From Psettodes erumei (lineage: Eukaryota > Chordata > Actinopteri > Pleuronectiformes > Psettodidae), in NCBI GenBank assembly GCA_016785225.1, contig JAFBJZ010000665.1, positions 2,790,001 through 2,854,000 of the forward strand: a stretch of DNA of 64,000 nucleotides, read 5' to 3'. Below the pieces are notes generated by a model. That model made no database searches and was not told the origin of the DNA. It was given only the letters and a program-made list of their open reading frames with translations. Positions 26,601-38,813 of this stretch are shown here, piece by piece. Position numbers and translations under genes: made by a program. Numbering within the stretch: the first letter of the stretch is position 1; each line of letters starts with the position of its first letter.

Positions 26601-29600
26601 TGAGACGCCCGCAGTAGAAGGCAGCGGGAGGGGAGCAGCGAGCCGGAGGGAGGCGTGTGGTCACCACGGGCTCTGAGCAGGAATGGCGACGAAGCCGAGC
26701 AGCAGCAGCACAGCCTCGCCTTCACTCCTCCTCCACATCCGGGCGAAGAGGCTCTAACTTAGCTGGAGGAGAACGCTCTTCACGGCGAGCACGGCGGCTT
26801 ATTTCAGGCCGCCAAAAAACGAGCGCACGCGTGCGAGACGGCTGCCGTGTGACTCGGGAAGAAGAGGACACCTAGATCCTGGATGAATGGCGTTGTTGTG
26901 TTTTTCACTCAGACCTCTAAGGAGTTTTTGCCCACATAGCCCACATGGGTTTGAGGTATCTGCTTACCAAGCACAACGTGATGCGCTAGTAAATACCCAG
27001 CGATGGGAATATGAACTGCTGGCGCTGATCACCATAACTCAAAAAAAAGAAAGAAATCCCTGTTTTAAAAAGAAAAAAGATTAGATTCAAGACGACTGTT
27101 TATTTGTTTTCTTCTAATTGCTGTTTTCGCTCGGCTGGGGAAGTCCATCCCAGTAGCACGCACCATGAAGCCAGATAAAAGTGGGTTTGTGTTTGTTTGC
27201 TCAACTTGATTTCACAAATCGGCGTGCGGTTATGAAATGTACATGCTGTCTGAATCTCCCGTAACCACGCCGCTGGTGCTGTTCAGCACGTGTCTCGATG
27301 GAAGTTCACCACGCAGGGCCGCAGGTCAGGGTCGGCGTCGGAGCCGCCGTTGCTCCGGGGCGGGGTCTCTGCCGCATTATCAGTGGCGTTCAGCGGTCGC
27401 CTGTTCATCTACAGTGCACAGATGGAGTCGCCGCGCATGCAGAAGCATCGAAGCCCAGTTGTTCGCGCTAGTTCAAAACACAGGGGACGAATGGCCAACG
27501 TTTCGTCAGGGGGCCAGAAGGAAGGGCGACGATCTCAGTCAGCGTTCCTTCTCCTCTTTACTCGATCATCCCGATTTTTTTTTTAAATCAAAACACTACC
27601 CATGCTTACCTGATGTGGGGATTAATCTTTCCTTTTGTAAAGATGCGTTAACAGCTGTGCCAGCAACCTTGATTTTAAAAAATGGGAAAAAAAATCCCCA
27701 AAAGTCTAAATTTAAAATAGAAAATGCGTAAAGAAACCAGAAAAAATAATTTGTGTAAGAGTTTTGGATTGGAAAAGCTTGCAAACTCATTTATGCAATA
27801 CAACGTTTAAAACTGTGTTCAAGTTGTAATTCTGAAGGTCCTCTGTGAAATGTTGGAATCATTTCTAATAATAACAAGGACAAACATTAATACATCAAGC
27901 GCATGAATCTAAAACAAGGTTAATGATTAAATTTATAACAAATATCACCAGTTATGAAAAAGCCCGAATAAAAAAATTAGTTCAGGGAGGAGAATACTGA
28001 GAATATGAGGAGTGATGGCCGTGGGATCGGGCTCAGGAGAGGTTTTCAGAGCAGTCAGTTAGCTGTAAGTTCAAATTGTGCCCCCAAATGCTAAATCAGT
28101 GTCGCTCACCCCAGCTCCAGGCAGCTTCTTTTAGATAATGACATTTAAACGCAGGGATCATATTCAGTTTTTGCATGTTTGAAGACGTTTATACCGCTGA
28201 CCGACATCACTGTGCTGGTGCCCGATTGGCTGCCTGTCAGCGCAGCTCTGCACAAAGCAGAAGCCCCTACGCTTTTCTTCTTCTTTCTTTTTAAAACTAG
28301 CCCAAGCATCTTTTATGTGAGTGAGTAAAGCCTAAATTAAAACTCAAAGCCCTTGGCAGGTGAACCGGGAGGTTCGTTTCAGACCTTGGCTGGGCAGCTT
28401 CGATTTGGTGCCCAATCCGAGGGAGCTAAAAGATGCCCGGTCATGCTTCGGAGGCGGAGGTGGCGCGACAAAAAGTCGATTCGGTGTCTCTCTCTCTGTC
28501 GGCAAATCTGCGAAGCCAGCCCCCACCGCCTCCCGTAGGTTGTGTCTGGACAGCTCGTCTATTCACGGTGAATAGCTTTCAGTCCAGAAAGGATTTTGAA
28601 GTGGGTCGGCTCAGACGGCTTTACTCACACCCTCAGCCCCACTTTGTGTTCCGACCTCTCTTTCAGTCAGTGCCCTTATTCTGCTTTATATATATTTTTC
28701 TGTCTTGTAGCTTAGAGACAGTATTTCCCAGACCCACTGAAGTATCACAAAAGCAAATTTAGCCTATGTGCGTAAGGTATAGTGTTTATGAATCATCTAA
28801 TCCATCTGTATTTCAACTTTTTGCTTTGTCACTTGCCACCGAGATATACGAGAAGTCACAGCGCTGCCGTCTTCACCTTTACAGTTGCTGTTTTATTTGC
28901 CGTGTCAGTTTTCCCCTGAACTCATCGAATTACATCACGGCCCGTTCGTCTCGCAGGCGTTTGTCTTACCCGTGCAGAACGCTTTTCCACTGACTGCACG
29001 TTTTCCACTCGAGCCGCGAGCTGACGAAGGCTTCTGCCTAACTGAGGATCCGTCGCGTGTCGATGGATTCTGCCCCCAAGAGGCGCAGCGTTCACAGCAG
29101 CACGGCAGATAACAGCGTTTCCTCATTTCCGAACGCGGCCGACGTTGGGTTTTGCGAGGACGTCGGTGACGTGTGGTACAGTAAAGGTACGTAGACGTAG
29201 GGCCGGGAGATGATCTTGATAATTATCGTGAAATAAAATCCCCCAGTAACAACCGATGAGTAATTTACCAGAAACTGCGCTGTCGGGTCAACCCTCACAT
29301 GTACGATAGATTTACCGCATGTAGCTGCTGTGTTGAGCCAAAACAAGCGTCAAACAAACACACACCCACGTTTTTGAAAACACAGAAATGAATAACTGCA
29401 AGGAGAGTCAAATGTCCTTACACAACAATGAAGCTGTCCCGAGGACAGGCAGCGGTGATCTGGAAATGGATCACATTTCCGAAGCTGGACGAACAGCGGG
29501 ACGGCGTGTGCCGACGGAGGCCCGCGTGCTACAAATGCGTCTCGCCATCCGAAGACATCCCCACCGCCGCTGCATGGTGTGCGTCTTTTCGGACGCCCTA

Positions 29601-32600
29601 CGTGACGAGTGGAGGCAAGCAGATTGGAACCATAACAGAACTTTATTTGATTTATTAGGGATTCAATGTTTTGAAATTCACCCGTTCCGTGTTAGCAGGC
29701 CTTGGCGCAGTCTGTGGCGTGAGAAATGCTTGTGCATGCCTCCTGTAGTCAGGTACAGCCCATACACACAGACGGACTGATAGCCGCCGAAGAGCCGTCT
29801 CAAAATCTGCTGAGATGTCGCGCACGCGCCCCGACTCATTAGCGGAGAGGCTTTCTCAGACTCGTACAGAGCACTTCAATCACTCACATCTCCCAGTGCT
29901 CTCTACTGAATATTTAAACCTCTTGGCTCAGGAGTGTTTTTAATTACTTATTACGCTAACTCACCTCAGCACAGCCAACAGTCTGATTTGTCTGGACAGC
30001 TCAGTGACCCCCGTGAGCCTTGCCCCCCGCACCCGAGCACCACCGCCGCGCTGTCCTCTCCGTGCTCATCTGTCCAGAGTAAGGTTTACAGGCAGCGACG
30101 CCCCCCCCGCTATGACGGGTAGGGTGCTTCCTGTCCTGTCCTTTCGCGGACTCGCTGGAAAGCTCCCCTCCATGTGCGTGAAGTTGCGCGAGGAGGGCTG
30201 ATGCGCCAGGGAGGGCGATGTCACGGAACTGCTGAGTGCAGCTGCAGCACACGCTCGCCGAGCGCTTCATCAGGAAACGCCTGCACACCTGCTCCTTTCG
30301 CGCAATCAGCCAATCACGCGGAACCGTGCAGACGCAGGTCCGGGGCCGCGGCGAATGTTCACAACAAACATCAGATCGGGGAATATTTACAACATATTGC
30401 GGAGGAACCGAGTGCGTTTTGTTAGCAAAGGCAGGATTATATGAATCTTACTACACGAACACAAAGACAACTTGAGTTCACCCAGTTCAGTGGTTTTCAT
30501 CTGGGGTGGGGGGGGGCCGGCGAGAAGGAATGCAAACGAGACGGTTTTGGCTTCGACGGCAGCCACGCTGGATTCGTTGCCTGGTGTTTGTTTGATATTG
30601 GAAAGTTTTCGTGGCGACTCTTGGGATCGCGCGCTGAACGGTGCCAGCCCGGGCTGGCCCAGTTCGAAAGCTTTCCTGATCAGATCGGCGCCGAGACTGC
30701 TCGCGGCCCGCTATCGTAAACTTAGCATGCGTTATGATGTGGCTGACGGCCAGCACCGGGCCCCCCCCCGCGTGTTTCAACTACAAACATCAGAAATGAA
30801 GAGCCTTGTTTTTCCATCATCTGATGCCCATGGGAATTTGTGAATAAAGGCCGCTCTCTGTAGCTAATGGAGTGTTGAAGCGTTGCAGATATGTCATCCT
30901 CGCGCCGTTTTCCTTCTTATTCGGGGCGACATGGGCTTCTGTCTCTCCCCGCTTTTTATCACTTTGTTTGGAAAAATAACATCCAACCGCACTGGTTACA
31001 CCAGTCTGTTACACAACACCTGGCTGCCTGCTCCGCCTGCAGCCTGACAGGGTTATAAAAGCCTTTTGATTTAAGACAAATACACGCAGCAAACATCAGT
31101 CATCGGGTACTTATAATCACAACCAGTTGACTCATCACGCAGCAGTATGCGGGATTTAAACTTATTTATGCCCAGGGCTGATTATTGTGACATTTCACAC
31201 TGCTGCTAGTCTTCCCGATGCTTATTCACCACCTGGAACTCTGCAGAAAAGCCAAAGTTTCAAATGAAGTTACTAACAAAGCCTAATTATTTCTTCTCTT
31301 ATCAGCGCTTCTTGATTAGACTATCACGAGGGAAGTTCCTGTAAACCTCCCTGTCCGACCTTTAGACCTTTTGGTGGCAGTCTTCCTGTATGTGAAGAAG
31401 AGATAATGGCACAACCATTGCCTTCTCCCCTGCTGCAATCCTATTATACAGCCTGCCCTCACCTTTGACCCCAGGCTCGGTGTCTGAAGAGTTTATTTTA
31501 ACAACATTTTGGCTCTCGTGTTCATGGCTTTAGGCGGAAAAGTTTTGTTTTGTTTTGTTTTTTACATTCATGCTTGTGGAGATAATGGCACTGAATTTGT
31601 CACATGCGCATTCGTCTGTTGGGTGGATTTTTTTTCCAGGAAGCTGCAGTTGCATGACCACCCCGTGCTGCCGTTCTCCTGCCTTCTTGCCGAGTGAATC
31701 ATCCTGACATCTGAATGCATTTTTGAACAGTTTTAACGCAGTATGCTTCAGGTTTTGTTGTTTCTCTCTCTCTCTCGCCTTCTGTTTCACTTGCTGGCTG
31801 CCAACTGTCCCTCCCTCCCCCTCTTTATTTTTTTTTCCCTCCCTCCTTCTGCACACTTCCTGTGATCACTGGACAACACTCTCGGTAATGAGGATGAAAA
31901 TGCATTATGACAGGCAAAATAGCTTTGTGTGTCACAGGTACTTAAGAGACAGAGGAAGGAGGATGAAGTGTGTGTGTGGGGGGGGGGGGTTGTGGCTCAT
32001 ATGGCTGCATTACATTTTTTTATTTTTTATTTTTTATTTTTTTTAACCACCTACCAGCCTTTTCAGAGAATGGGAGGAGGCACAGCGCTCTTGTCTGAGA
32101 GAATTCCCCAGTCAACCTGAGACAAATATAATTTCTGAGCTGTCTCGGCTCGTGGCTGGTGCCTCGTGCTATTGATCGCCTCTTAAAGCTCGTCCGCTTT
32201 CACCGCTTCCCCGTCTTTATTTCTCCCCTTTCTCCAGCAAGTTGTTGGTTTATTTTCGCTGGCTCTTTTTTAACACCAGTTCCACATGAGCGGGTGAATG
32301 ATTGATGAACATGACGTGCGACGGTGTTGTCCCTTGCATTGTCAACCTTATATAACAGCCCCCCCGCCGCGAGGGTTACAGGCCACGAATGTAACGGTGT
32401 CGGCACGCACACATAAATCGCCTGAGAGCGCCGCGAGGGTATACGGTATATGTGCACCCATTACTGAAGCATGTAAAGGCTTTACGAACTGCTGTAACGT
32501 TATTTGCCCCCCCTGAGTTGAAAGAGCTTTTATCTTTCTGGACTGGTCTTATCAAGACTGTCTGGGTAATTGCAAACAGCGATTTTTATTTGAGTTACAG

Positions 32601-35600
32601 AGGTCTGTGTGTCTGCGGAGTCTTTCATAACCACACGCGTCTGAACCAGAGGACGAAACTGATGATTCAGGTGGTGGGGAAAATGTGTTTTGTGCGTTTA
32701 AAACGTTTTTGTACTGTTTTCCGAAGAAGTGCGACAACACAGAGGAATCAAATTAGCTCAATGAATAGAGCCCGGGCGCTACATCCAGAGAATAGGACAT
32801 CCATAATGTCATCTGTTGTGTCCATTTGGATTTATTGGAGTGTGACATTGCGTTTGATTGATTTTGTTTGTGCGCTTCCAGCGCACCTTGCCTCCGACAC
32901 ACCTCCAGTGTCACCTTGCATCTCCCCGAGGCTCATTCAGCAGCACAGCTGCGTGAGGCTGTCACTGAGAGACAGTTTGCAAAAAGCTTTTTTTAAAAGG
33001 TGTGATGCTCGACATCCAGAAAACCTGAAGATATCTACTTTCAATTTGATTTGAGGTGAATGAACAGGGTGCTGCTATTCCTGTAGCCATGGCCAGCATG
33101 GACACACACACACATTCACAGTCTGAAACTTCCTGTAGGTGGACCAGGATCACAGCCTGCTGCTTCCACTTGAGTCTGAGTAACACAACTAATTCTCTCC
33201 CGCCCCTTTACATTAACCCCCTGTCTGAAGAAGAGCCTCTCCACGGGTCTGACTGCCGTCTGCTTTCTGCCTGAAAGCATTTTCCCTCCGGGGACTCGGG
33301 CGGGTGTGAACTTACGAGCCGCGGTCAAGCTCGAGCTCTGATTCTCCGCCTACGAGGCCGCGCTGCAGGTGAACAGGTCCGCCATCGCAAGCTTCACAGC
33401 AAGAGGGCGGACGGAAGGGAGAGCCGTCCGCAGCGCGGTCAAGAAGAGTTGGTTTTCATTTGCGCGGATGAGACGAGTGTTTTAGCATTTTGACAGCTTT
33501 ATTCGGGTAATGCCTCCTCTCTGGGTAATCCCAGTTAAAGAGCTTAGAGGAACAGCGGGCGAAATCTGCACACTCCAAGTGTGAGAGAGGGTGCATTCAC
33601 TCTGTTACTGGTTTTGTTAGGAGGAGAAAAAAAAAGCCAAAGTGATCCCTCTATCTAATTTCATCCCGATTATAAAAAGCAGGCACAACAAGTTTACTCG
33701 GTTTCCTTAAGGAGATTCTGCGGTGGCTGCTGCGGTCAGCAGATATACTGTACTACTTACTGTAAGTCCAGGGTTCAGTGCTCAGCTGAAGAAAGTGCGA
33801 TTACGTCCTCATGAGCTGCGCCAAGTTCAATCAATCAATCAATGAAGTGTACCTTAAAGGGGACAGGAGTACAGTGCATGGAATGATTCATGAAAACTCT
33901 TGAATAAACATTTGAATTGACGTCTGAAAACAACGGATTGGAGATGGAACGGTTAGCTGAAAAAATAATGGATAAGTGTTCCAGCTTCTGCCACTAGAAG
34001 TGGTAGTAATATGGATGCAAACCTAAACTAAATCAGCTGTGCAGGAAATGAAAGATAAGCAGGCTCCATCATGCTAAAGGTTTCAAGGGTCCATTTTTTT
34101 TTCCCCTTTAGTCTTCATGAACATTTAATCCTCTTGGCTGCACAGACACGCACACAGTGCTGCCTGTGCCTCATCTCTGTGCGCCACGGGCCCCCGCCCC
34201 CCACCGCCCACGCCCCTCCTGTCCGACTGGCACCCAGAATGAGACGTCAGGTGACCGGTGCAGCTGTGCCAGGCGGTGGGGATCTGTGTCAGTTTGTATT
34301 AAAACCCCCCGCAGCGGCGGACAGCCGGCTGACCTGGTTGGAGCGCAGCCCGGCCGCATCCCCGAGACAGAGGCATCCCATCAGCGCAAAGCTGGTTGCT
34401 CCTCATCTGGGGTCAGGATCTGGATTTTCGGTAGAGAAAGTGGAATTTCAACTAATATGCGTTTTTATTATCAGGAGAGAAAAAAATTACATGATCAGAC
34501 TGGGGTGGGTTTGTCTACACCGGTGCTGCCTCTGGCCCTCTGCTGTTGTGGAGTTGATTTTATGGCTGTGCGTTCTCACTGCTTTCTCAGCGTCTGAGTC
34601 GGTAGGGTGTAGGGCGGGACCTTATCTTAATTACAGTGCTGCAGGTTAATCATTTCTAGCTCTTACCAAACAGTGTCTCATTCCCGGTAATCGATTGACA
34701 GCCACGTATATGGCAACTTGTGGTGTTTTAAAATGCGGCGTTAATCGCCTCTTAACAGGTTAATGCATGTCGTCAAATTGGGTCTGGCTTGTGTTTTTTC
34801 AGAAGCTGGCGGCAGAATGTCAGAGCGCGGGCTACAGCGGCACACTGATCCCTTACAAGTGCGACCTGTCCAACGAGGAGGAGATCCTGTCCATGTTTTC
34901 AGCGATCAAGACGCTGCACAAGGGCGTGGACGTGTGCATCAACAACGCCGGACTGGCCCACAGCGAGCCCTTGCTCAGCGGGAAGACGGAGGGCTGGAGG
35001 AACATGATCGACGTGGGTGTGATCGCAGACACACAAATGCTAATCCTCAAGCAGAAACAAGCTGGAAAGAAACTTAGAAGCTTTATTGGGATGAGTAGGA
35101 TTATCCCCCTACGTATGTATTGTACTGACTTTATGGTTGCTCTGCTCAGATGGGCCGCAGATGGAGGAGCTGAAAATGGTTGAAGTCTTGAGTTTGTACA
35201 GTGAAAGTTAAAGCAGGGATGAGCGGACACGTGGGCCTGCACACAAACACAGTGGTCCCGGACCCCTCCCCTCAGGCAGCCTCAGAGGTTCAGGGGAGAA
35301 CTCCTGGCACAGCAGAGGCCCACTAATGAAAGCCAGCTCTCTTTCTCTTGTTGGGACTCCACATTCTGATTCATGGAGCTCTTGACCACCCAAGACCCCC
35401 TGCTCCAAAGTCTGTGTCCCCAGAGCCCTGCATTCGTAACGCTCGTCCATCTGTTGTCATGGCAGCCTGCGTGAATGTGTCGAGCAGCGTATTTTTAGCC
35501 TGTCTTTTAATCTGTACGCTGACCTTATTTGGTCACCTCCCTATCTTGCCGCCATGTTGGCTTTAACCTGTCGTCTACAAGTATCACCACCAGAGCAGAT

Positions 35601-37066
35601 TAGAGGCTAGAACCTGGACAGGAACAACGGGTTCAGATGGTCTAACACACTGACCCAGTGAACGTCAGTGAGCTGATAATGTTAGCACACGACGTTCTTT
35701 AATTTAATTTAGCAAAAGAGAAATAAAACCCACACACACTCAAGTTCTTCAAATGATTGACAGATGCATGCATTGATGATACTGATGGTAAAGTTGCTGT
35801 CTTCGCCTCCCCTGCAGGTGAACGTCTTAGCCTTGTCTATTTGCACCCGGGAGGCATACAAATCCATGAAAGAGAGGAATGTGGATGATGGGCACATCAT
35901 CAATATTAACAGGTAAGTTATCTTGACACTCTTCAAATCTCAGAGCAAATATATGGATTCATGTGGAAGTACCTCAGCCAGTTTGTTCAAGGTGAGTTTA
36001 ATCCAGCATTAAGTAAAGCCAATTGAGGGCCCCACCTGGCCCCTGGTGGACATGGAACAATGTGAAGAACTGATCTTGACTTCTTTCTTTGCCATTACAG
36101 AAATGATGGATTGATTATTCAGTTGTTGATGAATATTGTAGCTGTATTAATAGATTCAGCTGCCTATTTTGGGGAACTCTTCTGAGCCTGTAACACCTGT
36201 ATATGATGTTCCACCATACAAGCTTGAGAAATCTTGCTGTAAGTGAGCAAATAGAGGCATTTTGAAGTAACACGACAAAGTCCGTCGGGATGATGAATTT
36301 GTTATCGTATCTACCTGGAACCGAATCTTGGTTAAGATTCAAAATGCAGCTTCTCTCTCATGTCTCTTCTCGCATCTTCCACAGTATGGGTGGACACCGA
36401 GTGGTGCCAAGCGCCGACGAGCACTTCTACTGTGCCACGAAATACGCCGTGACTGCTCTGACTGAGGGGATACGACAAGAGCTGCGCGAAGCAAACACCC
36501 ACATCAGAGCCACAGTAAGTTGGAGCGCACCTATCCTCCTTTTGGCCTGTGCCACCGTTAACAAGCTGGATCACATAAGTTACTCCATACAGAAGGTCTT
36601 TACTTTAAAATGAGAGAACGTGTGTCTTTTGTCTACGCGTGAACACGGCAGCAGTGAGCGCTACGTTTCTCATGCACATTTCCCTCCCGTGCAGTGCATA
36701 TCTCCCGGAATAGTGGAGACTGAGTTTGCCTTCCGGCACCACAACAGTGATCCAGAGAAAGCAGCTGCGGTGTATGCGAGTATGAAAGTAAGGGTCAACA
36801 GCTGGATTTCATAGAGTGAAAATAACCTGACTTCCGCTGCATCAATAATACCTCCTGTCTCTGCTTTTCAGTGTTTGAAAGCAGAGGACGTCGCTAGCAC
36901 GGTCACATATGTCCTCAGTGCCCCTCCTCACGTCCAGGTATGCCTTTCTGTCTCTCTATGTCTTTTATACCATCGAGTGCGTGCCCCGGCTTCGGCATTG
37001 ACCTCCCCCCGTTCTTGTTGTCAGATTGGAGATGTGCAGATGAGGCCAGTGGAGCAGGTGTCGTAG
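23613..37066 (+). CDS. dhrs11: Dehydrogenase/reductase SDR family member 11 (DHRS11)
   Basis: Seven coding exons: 23613-23744, 34803-35012, 35818-35912, 36385-36514, 36695-36787, 36872-36937, 37025-37066 (768 nt, 255 aa; human 260). It is a classical short-chain dehydrogenase. It has the cofactor motif TGASVGIG (12-19), R38 in CAR for NADP preference, NNAG (91-94), probable catalytic S146, and the Y161-x-x-x-K165 pair. The human enzyme is a cytosolic NADPH-dependent 3-keto/17-keto steroid and carbonyl reductase. The start ATG at 23613 aligns with an internal Met of the human protein (MERW), so the fish form lacks about five N-terminal residues. Intron 1 is about 11 kb, far longer than any other intron here. 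Confidence 0.96.
25086..25109. repeat. (TG)12 microsatellite
   Basis: An uninterrupted TG dinucleotide run followed by a G-rich stretch, within dhrs11 intron 1. It is likely polymorphic. Confidence 0.95.
26150..26880. promoter_or_regulatory. CpG-rich block inside dhrs11 intron 1
   Basis: GC-rich sequence dense in CpG, with a short GCG repeat at about 26571-26582. A start-codon context (ATG at 26683) opens only a 24-codon frame. It resembles a promoter CpG island or the first exon of a noncoding transcript, but nothing in the sequence proves transcription. Confidence 0.35.
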
Positions 37067-37979
37067 CAGCTGAACAGGAAGCTGCAGGAGGAGCAGACAG
37101 ACAGCAGCCATGGAGACTCCTTAGCGACCTCTGCTGGGAAAGGGAGGGAGGGCGGGATGGGGGGGGGGGTAAAACAAATCAACTACAGCTGTTTTGGATC
37201 TGCAGGGATGTGGTCGAGGAGGGCTGGAGCCTTAAGGAGGCTGTGCAAGGAAATGAAGGGCGCGGACTTTGTAAACCACTACGAAAATACTACTGAATGC
37301 AGCAACCTGGTGTTTGTGAATAGCTGAGCCCAGTCCTGAACTGGGCTGACTCCAGACTAACAGCAGGAACAAGTAACAAAGGAGAGTTGCTGCTGTGCTA
37401 CATGGTCATCTGCACGACCATCACTTCAGAGGGAAGAGTATGCCATTGATTGCACATGTTTTGTTTTTTTGTTTTTGTAGGTCATATGACATATCTTTTT
37501 TTGAAATTAAATGGAAAGAGTAATTGCTGTCTATAGTTTTTTTTTTTTTTATAAATATTTTAACTTTTGATTATAGATAGATGTGGTCTCCTACTCACTA
37601 ACCATAGACAACACTCTCTCATACTCACTGTAAAAATAACCATCCTCGTCTGTCCTTCCCGCCACCTGTACTCACCATACTGTTTGTTTTCCCACAAACA
37701 CACTCGGTTACCCTCGGTTGGATCAGTCCGGCCTTCAGCCCCGTGTAAGGAATCAGGAAAAGTATAAACGAGAGATGCTGTTTGTTAAGCACATGGGTTC
37801 CTATAATCCGCCTTTTTTGCCTGTGTAATTTCAGTTCTTCTGCACTTTTGATTCATTTGTGGGGAGTTATAAGAAGGAAACACTGGCGACTTATACCGGG
37901 GGAGGAAACTAACTCAGTGCACATGTATACCCTAGAAATGTGTACCCTTCAAATTCCTCCTTTTAAATGAATAAATAAA
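37067..37979 (+). other. dhrs11: dhrs11 3' UTR with double poly(A) signal
   Basis: Noncoding sequence after the dhrs11 stop codon. Two overlapping AATAAA hexamers at 37970-37975 and 37974-37979 are the most likely transcript end, giving a 3' UTR of about 0.9 kb. Confidence 0.6.
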
Positions 37980-38813
37980 GACTATTCTCCAGAAGGAAAT
38001 AATGATTTGTGTTGTGTTCACCAGTGTCATCTTGACCTTGGAGAAATGAGGCACATGCTGTGGACTTTTGGACATGTTTTTATTACACCTCACATAACAT
38101 TATGAGAGTTGCATGACCCATGTACTCATCTGTTAACCATCATTTTTTATCAGCATTGCCCTGTTGCATTTGACCTAATAAATGAGTCAGCCACAATGAG
38201 TTGGTCCACAGTGCTTTATGTTGCAAGGGAAGTGGTCTAAAACAAAAGTTCAGCCGTTAGCACTGTGAATGTTAAATTAAATGATTTTATTAGCTAAAAT
38301 AGAACCATTAACTCTTAAGTACAGTACCTGATCAAAAATTTTTAATACTCATAACTGCTTCAACAGACATGGCCAAAAGATGGCACCCTTAGCCAGGTAA
38401 AGTCCGCAAATGAGAACAGTGCAGTTTGTTGAGGCCTCAGTGCCACTCCTTTGTCCTTTAGAGTTCTCACGACAGAGGAAATGCTGGCCAGATGGTGAAG
38501 ATGCACACAACAATAACAGATTCTAAACACGTATCTGTCCACAAAATCATATCACGTTGAAAATCAACAAAACTGTTTGCACATGTTCAACAAAATCTCA
38601 AATTAAATTTCACGAAAAATGGCCGTTTTAAATGATCTGCACGGCAGACATGCAGCAGGACATTTTCACATTCATGTAAATAATTTTTGTAGCATACTTA
38701 TTTTTGGGGGGTTTTTAACCAGAAGCTTGTTCAAGATTCAAGACTAATGGCAAACAATATCTGATTATCTTGAGGTTGAGGTTAAGGTTAGGGTTAGAGT
38801 TAGGGTTGAGGTA
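37980..38813 (-). other. 3' UTR of the SLC6 gene and convergent intergenic gap
   Basis: The SLC6 stop codon is at 38814-38816 (minus strand). Minus-strand AATAAA candidates lie at 38286-38291 and 38079-38084. If the latter is used, the two convergent transcripts end within roughly 100 bp of each other. A degenerate TTAGGG-like run (38771-38812) sits immediately after the stop codon. Confidence 0.45.
38771..38812. repeat. Degenerate telomere-like hexamer run
   Basis: Six to seven imperfect copies of GGTTAG/GGTTGA-type units lie directly downstream of the SLC6 stop codon. It is too short and degenerate to claim a telomeric origin. Confidence 0.5.

Larger units (their letters stand above)
23745..34802 (+). 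other. dhrs11: Large intron 1 of dhrs11 (about 11 kb)
   Basis: No exon of another gene could be supported here on either strand. It contains a (TG)12 microsatellite (25086-25109) and a CpG-rich block around 26150-26880 with GCGGCGGCGG repeats. Further CpG-rich patches lie near 29000-29200 and 30000-30750, and a (TCAA)n run near 33827-33846. Several open frames of 100-200 codons occur, but they have no recognisable domains and no consistent splice context. First introns commonly hold regulatory DNA, which is the most likely role of the CpG-rich blocks. Confidence 0.6.

Noticed and set aside
27163..27182. ATG with a donor-like GTGGGT a few codons later in dhrs11 intron 1
   Set aside because: Only about six codons long, with no acceptor exon to join.
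29064..29187. ATG frame ending in a GTACGT donor-like site (MDSAPKRRSVHSS...)
   Set aside because: It looks like a first coding exon, but no partner exon or homology was found; treated as chance.
32452..33054. 200-codon plus-strand open frame in dhrs11 intron 1
   Set aside because: No recognisable domain, codon use or splice context; open frames of this length can occur by chance in GC-rich intron.
34071..34649. 192-codon plus-strand open frame in dhrs11 intron 1
   Set aside because: Composition is unlike a folded protein and there is no homology I can see; it sits just upstream of dhrs11 exon 2.
36385..36514. Loss of the catalytic Ser in dhrs11 (Gly at Tyr minus 13)
   Set aside because: Aligning the SMGG segment with the SVGG type of 17-beta-HSD1 puts the catalytic Ser at S146 with a two-residue longer loop, as the human protein also has.
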